Shown in pieces: positions 7,143 to 11,760 of a DNA stretch of 11,760 nt. The DNA comes from JAVBKE01 sp031554215 (lineage in GTDB: Bacteria; Bacillota; Bacilli; JARBTR01), in contig JAVBKF010000228.1 in NCBI GenBank assembly GCA_031554215.1, positions 1-11,760 of the forward strand, in the 5' to 3' direction. Numbering within the stretch: the stretch's first letter is position 1; each line of letters begins with the position of its first letter. The position numbers and the translations under genes were made by a program. Below the pieces are notes generated by a model that was given only the letters and a program-made list of their open reading frames with translations, had not been told where the DNA came from and did not search any database.

Positions 7143-8438
7143 TTAAGCCGTAGTTTTTTTGCTGCTCATATTGTCTAAATCACCGTAGCGCTCATTTGTA
7201 ATATCATCGAGGGTACGTCCACGTGTATTTGGCGTCCAAATTGTGCCAATTACTAGTGAAACAACCAGCATACCAATCATGAAGACTCCAGCGACTGTAA
7301 AGCCAAGATTCGCTAAGATGACTGGGAAAATGATTGACCAGATGCCGGCACTACCACGGACAAGGAAGAACATAATTCCCTGAACGCCGCCCCGATATTT
7401 CGTTGGAAATAATTCAGTTGACCACAATGCATAGAATGCTTGTGCACCAATTCCGGCAGAAACGCCCCATAGAACAACAAATGTCCAAAGGCCTGCCCAA
7501 GAGAACCCGACAAACGTTAGCACAATCCAAGAAGCCACTGCTAGAATAGCGCCAGTGAAAAATAACCAACGATGACTCACGCGGTCGCCCAATTTAGCAA
7601 ATCCGAAATAAGTTACAGCAGCCGTGATAATCCAAAGCACTGCTTGCAAAAGGTTCGCTTGTGTATTCGTAATCCCGCCAACAGTTTCAAACACGTATGG
7701 CATAAAGAAGCCCATTGCACCAGCAACTAGATTCCAAAACATATAGACGCCAACAAGGAAAAGGATTGATTTCACATTCACCCGGTTCGCAAAAGCTTCT
7801 TTGAAAATTGATGTTCTTTGCGTCTTTGTTTTTTTCAGTTCCGCCTGCTCATTTTCCCATTCTTTTGATTCATCGAGACCTCGCTGCAAAGTCCATGCCA
7901 CAAGTGCGACAATTAACAGTGATAGGAATAATAGCCGGTTGCCAAATAAACCAAGCGGTGAAACAATGACCCCGAGTGAGAAAATAATCGCAGGCCCGAG
8001 CGACCAAGCAAATTGCGAAATACCGATGTTCCTCGCTCGTTCTTTCGGATCAGCCATTTCTGAAATGTACGTCCAAGAGGCCGGTACACCAGCACCGACA
8101 GATAAACCTGTAATGAGAAATCCCATGAGTAACATGAAGAAATTCATAGAAAACATGATAATTGCTACACCCAGCACATAAATAAGCATGTTGTAACTAT
8201 AGATAAATTTACGGCCAAAACGGTCAGCCAAATGCCCACCAATTAGTGCCCCAAAGGCTGAACCAAACGCATTTGCGCTCACTGCCCCAAGTAAACCAAC
8301 GGCAAAGCTATCGAGACCAAATTCTGATGCCCACAGCGTCAGGCCACTGGCACCAGCAACTATACAACCCGAATCTAAATAATTTGTTAATGATACAGCA
8401 ATCGTTGCTTTCCTGCTTCCATTTACAACATTCGTCAC
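7143..8438 (-). CDS. MFS sugar permease, probably for L-rhamnose
   Basis: A 12-helix major facilitator of the sugar-porter type (431 residues), expected to import rhamnose with protons across the cytoplasmic membrane. The loop between helices 2 and 3 carries GHLADRFGRKF, the classic G-x-x-x-D-R-x-G-R-K/R motif. The second half has the related KLGDRVSHRW. ELFPTKYRGGVQG is the PxxxR-type motif after helix 10. A long basic and charged loop (DESKEWENEQAELKKTKTQRTS) sits between the two six-helix halves. I chose the GTG at 8438 (protein MTNVVNGSRK...) because GGGAG lies eight bases before it; the in-frame GTG at 8453 has no Shine-Dalgarno. First gene of the operon, so its mRNA leader carries the operon promoter. 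Substrate is inferred from context: the operon has no other transporter. Confidence 0.9.
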   Translation of the reverse strand: MTNVVNGSRKATIAVSLTNYLDSGCIVAGASGLTLWASEFGLDSFAVGLLGAVSANAFGSAFGALIGGHLADRFGRKFIYSYNMLIYVLGVAIIMFSMNFFMLLMGFLITGLSVGAGVPASWTYISEMADPKERARNIGISQFAWSLGPAIIFSLGVIVSPLGLFGNRLLFLSLLIVALVAWTLQRGLDESKEWENEQAELKKTKTQRTSIFKEAFANRVNVKSILFLVGVYMFWNLVAGAMGFFMPYVFETVGGITNTQANLLQAVLWIITAAVTYFGFAKLGDRVSHRWLFFTGAILAVASWIVLTFVGFSWAGLWTFVVLWGVSAGIGAQAFYALWSTELFPTKYRGGVQGIMFFLVRGSAGIWSIIFPVILANLGFTVAGVFMIGMLVVSLVIGTIWTPNTRGRTLDDITNERYGDLDNMSSKKTTA

Positions 8439-8459
8439 AAGTAACACTCCCACATTATT

Positions 8460-8488
8460 TTTATAAGCGCGCTTACATATTAATGTAA
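8460..8488 (-). promoter_or_regulatory. Promoter of the rhamnose operon
   Basis: On the minus strand TTACAT (8488-8483) and TATAAA (8465-8460) are separated by 17 bases. The -10 lies about 20 bases upstream of the permease start. The -35 is imperfect, as expected for a promoter that needs an activator. Confidence 0.65.
8464..8477 (-). promoter_or_regulatory. cre-like site (CcpA) within the rhamnose promoter
   Basis: Minus-strand TGTAAGCGCGCTTA resembles the catabolite-responsive element (TGWAANCGNTNWCA) at 12 of 14 positions. It contains the perfect palindrome TAAGCGCGCTTA (8464-8475). It fills the spacer and touches the -10, so CcpA bound here would block RNA polymerase. The two mismatches keep this a candidate only. 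Confidence 0.5.
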
Positions 8489-8507
8489 CGTTTGTAGTTT
8501 ACAGTTT
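8487..8507. promoter_or_regulatory. Three tandem 7-bp repeats, candidate AraC-type operator
   Basis: AACGTTT, GTAGTTT and ACAGTTT follow each other without gaps (8487-8493, 8494-8500, 8501-8507), all ending GTTT. The array abuts the -35 of the rhamnose operon and overlaps the -35 of the divergent regulator gene. This is where an AraC-family activator, which usually binds direct repeats, would be expected. Confidence 0.35.
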
Positions 8508-8527
8508 CAATATCCTATGTCTATAAT
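8498..8527 (+). promoter_or_regulatory. Promoter of the AraC-family regulator gene
   Basis: TTTACA (8498-8503) and a consensus TATAAT (8522-8527) are spaced 18 bases apart, about 30 bases upstream of the regulator's start codon. Confidence 0.7.
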
Positions 8528-8556
8528 AATAGTATCAAATTTACAGGAGTGACAAT

Positions 8557-9540
8557 ATGGAGGAATCAATCAAGAGGCTACTTTACCAATTAAATAGCCA
8601 GGAAAAAATCCAGAAAGAAACTGGACAATTTGTGATGGATTATCCAAATGATTCTTTTTCCGATGAAGGTGGATCAATGTATCTACTCAGTGACTACTTT
8701 TTTAGCCATCAGGAAATCAGTGTCAGTAAGCATAATCGCTATGCGGATTATCCCTACCATTCCCACCAGTTTCTAGAGCTAAATTATGTACTGAGTGGTG
8801 AGTTCCAACAAGTGATTGAGGGGAACGAGGAAGTGATACAGGAAGGTGAATTGTTGCTACTAGGTCCAGGCTGTCGCCATTCGATCAAGGCGACGGGCGA
8901 CAATGATATTTTGATCAACATCCTCTTCTGCAATCAACACATCACAACCGAATGGTTTACCGATATTGAAAAGCGAAACAGCATGGTGTATGATTTCTTA
9001 CTCAGCTCAACCATCAATGCCAATCAAAACAAATACATCATTTTCAAAAGCGCCAATATCCCTCATATTCAGCAAATACTTGAACAAATGATTACAGAAT
9101 ATTATCGCGGTGAGGAATATTCCGCCAAAATGATTTCTCTGTACATGCCTATCTTATTTACAGAACTCGTGCGTAAATGCGATCAATTTCTGTCAGACAA
9201 GGAAAAGCGCATCGTTTCTGAATCAAATAGAATCACACTGAATACATTGCAGCTGATTAAAAAGAACTTCCGCGATATTACCCTAGATTCAGCTGCACAG
9301 ACACTAGGCTATAACAAAAACTATTTAAGTAATTTGATTAAAAAAAGAACAGGGCTAACATTCACAGAACTCGTTAATAAGCAAAAAGTCCTCAGCGCTA
9401 ACCTACTGATTGAGTCGACCAATTTACCAATTAACCATATTATTGAACAGGTCGGTTTCAGTAACAAAACGTACTTCTACCGGCTCTATAAAGAGCATTA
9501 TCAATTGCTGCCTTCTGAAATAAGGAGGGCTGCTCAGTAG
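8557..9540 (+). CDS. AraC-family regulator of the rhamnose operon
   Basis: A 327-residue transcription factor. Residues 50-125 form a cupin-like sensor domain: HxH-type histidines at 68 and 70 (PYHSHQFLELNYVLSG), then GELLLLGPGCRHS with His108. Residues 135-215 are a helical linker. The C-terminal 90 residues hold two helix-turn-helix units: ITLDSAAQTLGYNKNYLSNLIKKRTG (241-266), and the signature second unit IIEQVGFSNKTYFYRLYKEHYQLLPSEIR (295-323). The ATG at 8557 follows AGGAG by seven bases. It is divergent from the rhamnose operon with 118 bases between the two starts, the usual arrangement for a local activator, so it very likely responds to rhamnose or a close derivative. The ligand is inferred; whether it corresponds to RhaR or RhaS of other organisms cannot be decided from sequence alone. 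Confidence 0.93.
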   Translation: MEESIKRLLYQLNSQEKIQKETGQFVMDYPNDSFSDEGGSMYLLSDYFFSHQEISVSKHNRYADYPYHSHQFLELNYVLSGEFQQVIEGNEEVIQEGELLLLGPGCRHSIKATGDNDILINILFCNQHITTEWFTDIEKRNSMVYDFLLSSTINANQNKYIIFKSANIPHIQQILEQMITEYYRGEEYSAKMISLYMPILFTELVRKCDQFLSDKEKRIVSESNRITLNTLQLIKKNFRDITLDSAAQTLGYNKNYLSNLIKKRTGLTFTELVNKQKVLSANLLIESTNLPINHIIEQVGFSNKTYFYRLYKEHYQLLPSEIRRAAQ

Positions 9541-9832
9541 CGGGAGCGCAAGATATACCGATAGAACAGGAGGCATATCCTATTACGGTCATAGCCATAC
9601 GGTCAAAAACGATGAATAAATATTCATTTTATTATGAATTTAAACCTATGTTCAATCCCTTTTCAGCGCAATTTTGTACTGTACCATGATAAAAACAGCC
9701 CTGAATATTTTTTCGTTCAAATTATCCCTCTTTACATCACCCATTTATCATTGTTCGCATCCGCTTCAAATGTTGTTATCTCTACGTTCTGCTTACGAAA
9801 TGCAAGAAAAACCTCCCCAATGAAACATGCTA
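9541..9832. other. Gene-free stretch between the regulator and xpt
   Basis: No supportable gene: the longest open frame (9634-9840) has no ribosome binding site and a composition unlike a protein. Two small structures are visible. TACGGTCA is directly repeated at 9584-9591 and 9598-9605. ATGAATA (9612-9618) pairs with TATTCAT (9621-9627) followed by TTTATT, which could be a weak, all-AT terminator for the regulator gene. I see no strong terminator. Confidence 0.4.
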
Positions 9833-9841
9833 TGATATAAT
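9833..9841 (+). promoter_or_regulatory. Extended -10 promoter of xpt
   Basis: TGATATAAT is a consensus -10 with the TGn extension. The sequence 17 bases upstream (around 9813-9818, CTCCCC) does not resemble a -35, so the extended -10 probably carries the promoter. It lies about 17 bases upstream of the riboswitch P1 helix. Confidence 0.7.
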
Positions 9842-9857
9842 CTACATAATTCTTTTT

Positions 9858-9930
9858 TCATTCATATAATTACGAGGATAAGGCTCGAAAGTTTCTACCA
9901 AACAACCGTAAATTGTTTGACTATGAGTGA
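9858..9930 (+). promoter_or_regulatory. Purine riboswitch aptamer, guanine type
   Basis: All parts of the purine aptamer can be placed. P1 pairs TCATTCATA (9858-9866) with TATGAGTGA (9922-9930), with one G-U. P2 is CGAG / CTCG around loop GATAAGG. The conserved junction GTTTCTACC follows. P3 is AAACAA / TTGTTT around loop CCGTAAA. The GG of loop 2 and CC of loop 3 can form the kissing pairs of the family. The specificity base before the 3' strand of P1 is C (9921, in GACTATG), which in this family selects guanine or hypoxanthine; adenine switches have U there. It sits in the leader of xpt, the classic location. Confidence 0.95.
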
Positions 9931-10025
9931 GCAATACTTGTTCTGCTATTTTCACCTAAGCACTCGCAAGTTCTATTGCTCCTCATTTGGTACGAGTGCA
10001 ATCAGAGTTTGTGTTTTTTATTTTT
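9923..10025 (+). terminator. Riboswitch expression platform: antiterminator and terminator
   Basis: Two exclusive helices share 9967-9986. Antiterminator: ATGAG (9923-9927) with CTCAT (9982-9986), GAGCAATA (9929-9936) with TATTGCTC (9974-9981), and CTTG (9937-9940) with CAAG (9967-9970). Terminator: CAAGTTCTATTGC (9967-9979) with GCAATCAGAGTTTG (9998-10011), one bulged C and two G-U pairs, then T-runs at 10014-10019 and 10021-10025. The antiterminator uses the 3' strand of P1, so guanine binding should favour the terminator and switch xpt off. Confidence 0.85.
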
Positions 10026-10042
10026 GCTTAGGAGGAAATCGG

Positions 10043-10636
10043 ATGAAAGCGTTACAAGACAAGATTTTACAAGAAGGACGCGTATTACCAAATCATATTT
10101 TACAGGTGGATCAATTTCTAAATCATCAGGTCGATACTGCTTTAATGGAGCAAGTTGGCAACGAGTTCGCAAAACGTTTTGCACAGGAGCGTGTGACGAA
10201 GGTGCTAACGATTGAGGCTTCTGGAATTGTTCCGGCTTGTCTGACTGCACTACAGCTCGGCGTGCCACTCGTTATTGCCAAGAAGAGCAAATCTTTGACG
10301 CTAGCAAGTGCTTTGCACACTGCCGATGTCTACTCGTATACCAAACAGGAGGCAACGACCATTGCAGTTTCTGAGAAAACGATTCAAGCTGAAGACCGGG
10401 TCCTGATTATTGATGACTTTCTCGCCAATGGAGAAGCGGCAAAAGGACTGCTGACGATTGTAGAAAAAGCTGGCGCAACGTCTGTTGGTATAGGCATTGT
10501 GATTGAAAAATCATTCCAGACAGGACGACAATCCCTTGATGATCAGGGGGTTCGTGTTGAATCGCTAGCAAGGATTTCTTCATTGCAAAACGGACAGGTA
10601 TCATTCTTACTGGAAACAGCCATGATAGAGAAGTAA
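10043..10636 (+). CDS. xpt: Xanthine phosphoribosyltransferase
   Basis: Purine salvage enzyme that makes XMP from xanthine and PRPP in the cytoplasm. The 197 residues match the length of Bacillota Xpt, with the N-terminal MKALQDKILQEGRVLPNHILQVDQFLNHQVD, TKVLTIEASGIVPA, and the PRPP-binding loop VLIIDDFLANGEAAKGL (about residues 116-132). VLASALHTADV-like sequence (LASALHTADVYSYTK) is the flexible loop region. The ATG at 10043 follows AGGAGG; the frame is open further upstream to 9917, but that part is riboswitch RNA and has no ribosome binding site. In Bacillus the gene is often followed by the xanthine permease gene pbuX; here no partner follows and the next gene is convergent, so xpt appears to be transcribed alone under guanine control. 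Confidence 0.96.
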   Translation: MKALQDKILQEGRVLPNHILQVDQFLNHQVDTALMEQVGNEFAKRFAQERVTKVLTIEASGIVPACLTALQLGVPLVIAKKSKSLTLASALHTADVYSYTKQEATTIAVSEKTIQAEDRVLIIDDFLANGEAAKGLLTIVEKAGATSVGIGIVIEKSFQTGRQSLDDQGVRVESLARISSLQNGQVSFLLETAMIEK

Positions 10637-10719
10637 CTTTCGTATATGTATTTGCGTTCACGGATAGGCGAACAAATTATACAAACAATAACCTAATCGT
10701 CTGAGCCTATTTTCGCATT

Positions 10720-10773
10720 AAAAAATCGTTCACCTTCTGCTGGAGTATCTACTTTAGCTTATGGTGAACGATT
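10720..10773. terminator. Shared terminator between convergent xpt and carbonic anhydrase genes
   Basis: AATCGTTCACC (10724-10734) and GGTGAACGATT (10763-10773) form a perfect 11-bp stem with a 28-base loop. Read on the minus strand the stem is followed by six Ts (10725-10720), ideal for the carbonic anhydrase gene. On the plus strand only CTTTATAG follows, so termination of xpt there is weaker but likely. A second, poorer stem for xpt (ATAGGC / GCCTAT, 10662-10711) precedes it. Confidence 0.8.
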
Positions 10774-10826
10774 CTTTATAGTTCATGACGACTGTCGCCA
10801 CAAGACTGACTGTTATAGTTCAACAA

Positions 10827-11630
10827 TCAAGAAGCATCTTGATAAACATCACGGTCATTGATTGGCTGAACTGGTCTGTGGTCATCTTTAAATAGCGCTT
10901 GGAATTGCTCAATTTGCGCCTTTGACATTTCAATCGGTTGTTCGTAAACAAACCATTTTACATTTTCAGTAGCCGGTGGTGTTGTTAAAGAGCCTTGATA
11001 CTCATACTTTGCTTGATTGACTGGCAGCAGCATCATTGGATTGATCTGCTCAGTGATTTCAACTGCCTCTTCCTCAGAAGTGACTTCAGTTGGCAGCGTC
11101 GGACTCCACATTTTTGCAAGTTCTGCATTTTCGGCACCTTCATGAATCAACACACCAAGCACTGCGATATTCCCCTCCTCATCTTTATTGACAAGATGAA
11201 GCTCCATATCAGCATTTTCACCATTTATTTGATGTTCACTCGGTGTATGAAAGTGGAATTGTTCGAGTGTGTAAACTTCGTCATCAATTGTCACCGTGTT
11301 ATTTTCCGTTTCAGCTACTGCTTCAATTGTGTGACCATTGTTAAATACTTTGAAACTGGTTGGCGCGTAATTGATTGCCTCTTCCCAAGGCGCACCAATT
11401 GCCTGCACATCCGAAGTGACAATATTAATTGGTGACTGCTCTTTCCCGCCTTCGATAAAACCTAGCTCTTCCCAGTGGCTTGGACCAGTCTCACCTTCGT
11501 ATGACCATTCTGCTGTTGCTTCCGTTTCCTTCGGTGTTTCTTTTTCATTTGTTGCTTCGTTATCGCCGCACCCAGTCAGCATTAGCGTAGCTAAGCCACC
11601 AACTAGAATCAATTTTCCTAACTTAAACAT
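10827..11630 (-). CDS. cah: Alpha-class carbonic anhydrase, surface lipoprotein
   Basis: Zinc enzyme that hydrates CO2 to bicarbonate, here displayed outside the membrane. The 267 residues start with a lipoprotein signal (MFKLGKLILVGGLATLMLTGC, lipidated Cys21), then an acidic, charged linker to about residue 40. The catalytic domain follows: WSYEGETGPSHW (42-53), QSPINI (65-70), NNGH (97-100, His100 at the position of the proton shuttle of human CA II), FHFHTPSEH (125-133, zinc ligands His126 and His128, plus Glu132), ELHLV (143-147, third ligand His145) and SLTTPPATENVKWFV (214-228). All essential residues are present. ATG at 11630 follows AAGGAG by six bases. It has its own promoter and is convergent with xpt. 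The product probably supplies bicarbonate or buffers the cell surface. Confidence 0.96.
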   Translation of the reverse strand: MFKLGKLILVGGLATLMLTGCGDNEATNEKETPKETEATAEWSYEGETGPSHWEELGFIEGGKEQSPINIVTSDVQAIGAPWEEAINYAPTSFKVFNNGHTIEAVAETENNTVTIDDEVYTLEQFHFHTPSEHQINGENADMELHLVNKDEEGNIAVLGVLIHEGAENAELAKMWSPTLPTEVTSEEEAVEITEQINPMMLLPVNQAKYEYQGSLTTPPATENVKWFVYEQPIEMSKAQIEQFQALFKDDHRPVQPINDRDVYQDAS

Positions 11631-11652
11631 GAATTTCTCCTTAGGTTTTTTT

Positions 11653-11677
11653 GATAGCCTTAGTGAACCTAGCTATC
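11653..11677. promoter_or_regulatory. Inverted repeat in the carbonic anhydrase leader
   Basis: GATAGC (11653-11658) and GCTATC (11672-11677) flank an inner TAGTGAACCTA that can pair partly. The element lies between the promoter and the ribosome binding site, so it can act as an mRNA hairpin or as an operator. The centre, read on the minus strand, is TAGGTTCACTAA, loosely similar to sites of DtxR/MntR-type metal regulators; that comparison is weak. Confidence 0.4.
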
Positions 11678-11688
11678 TGTATTTAGGA

Positions 11689-11716
11689 ATTTTACACCTA
11701 AAAATATTTTTGTCAA
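11689..11716 (-). promoter_or_regulatory. Promoter of the carbonic anhydrase gene, with an overlapping inverted repeat
   Basis: Minus strand: a perfect TTGACA (11716-11711), a 16-base spacer and TAAAAT (11694-11689). The -10 lies inside an inverted repeat, TTTAGG (11682-11687) and CCTAAA (11697-11702) with nine bases between, which could be a repressor site. Confidence 0.75.
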
Positions 11717-11760
11717 TAGTTGTTTTTTTGCATATAAAATCAACCAGACTTTTGCAGGAT

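Noticed and set aside
9584..9605. Direct repeat TACGGTCA twice, as a possible CRISPR or attachment site
   Set aside because: Only two copies of 8 bases at a 14-base period, with no integrase, cas gene or further repeats nearby.
9634..9840. 68-codon open frame between the regulator and xpt
   Set aside because: No ribosome binding site, no family resemblance, and its 3' end is the xpt promoter.
9917..10042. N-terminal extension of Xpt by 42 residues
   Set aside because: This part overlaps the riboswitch aptamer and its terminator, lacks a ribosome binding site, and the usual Xpt start MKALQ is at 10043 behind AGGAGG.
1..11760. Mobile element, phage, toxin-antitoxin or defence system
   Set aside because: No transposase, integrase, terminal repeats, or known defence motifs are present in any frame I could read; apart from the small pseudogene region the genes form ordinary metabolic units.

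Overview
The window looks like a chromosomal segment of a low-to-moderate G+C member of the Bacillota (Bacilli). The evidence is strong purine-rich Shine-Dalgarno sequences, TTGACA/TATAAT-type promoters, U-tract terminators, a cre-like site, an xpt gene under a purine riboswitch and a lipobox-bearing surface protein. A lactic-acid-bacterium-like host (Enterococcaceae/Carnobacteriaceae type) is plausible, but this is inference from gene content only.

Layout. Bases 1-633 hold the 3' part of an exported-looking protein gene of unknown function (+), closed by a good terminator (641-677). Bases 678-979 have no gene that I can support. On the minus strand at 980-1275 lies a decayed, frameshifted copy of the next gene. 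That gene, at 1283-1675 (-), encodes a small intact protein with a beta-type N-terminal domain and two C-terminal membrane segments, and it has a near-perfect 22-bp palindrome upstream. A terminator (1842-1880) then separates this region from a complete L-rhamnose catabolic operon on the minus strand. In transcription order the operon is an MFS permease (8438-7143), rhaB kinase (7136-5685), rhaA isomerase (5660-4407), rhaD aldolase (4392-3553), rhaM mutarotase (3492-3178) and fucO lactaldehyde reductase (3098-1947). A divergent AraC-family regulator (8557-9540, +) shares the 118-bp control region, which holds both promoters, a cre-like palindrome inside the operon promoter and a run of three 7-bp repeats.

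From 9541 onward the window holds a gene-free stretch, then a class I purine (guanine-type) riboswitch with a readable antiterminator/terminator switch, xpt (10043-10636, +), a shared terminator for convergent genes (about 10720-10773), and a lipoprotein alpha-carbonic anhydrase (11630-10827, -) with its own promoter and two inverted repeats.

How the genes work together. Rhamnose is imported by the permease, interconverted between anomers by RhaM, isomerised to rhamnulose (RhaA), phosphorylated (RhaB) and split by RhaD into dihydroxyacetone phosphate and L-lactaldehyde. FucO reduces L-lactaldehyde to L-1,2-propanediol, so the operon encodes a self-contained fermentative route. Nothing in the window looks like an undescribed defence or mobile system. 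The points most worth a second look are the duplicated and decaying small membrane protein gene, the strong hairpin between rhaM and fucO, the echo of the rhaD 3' end in the rhaD-rhaM gap, the promoter architecture of the rhamnose operon and the operator-like repeats at the carbonic anhydrase gene.
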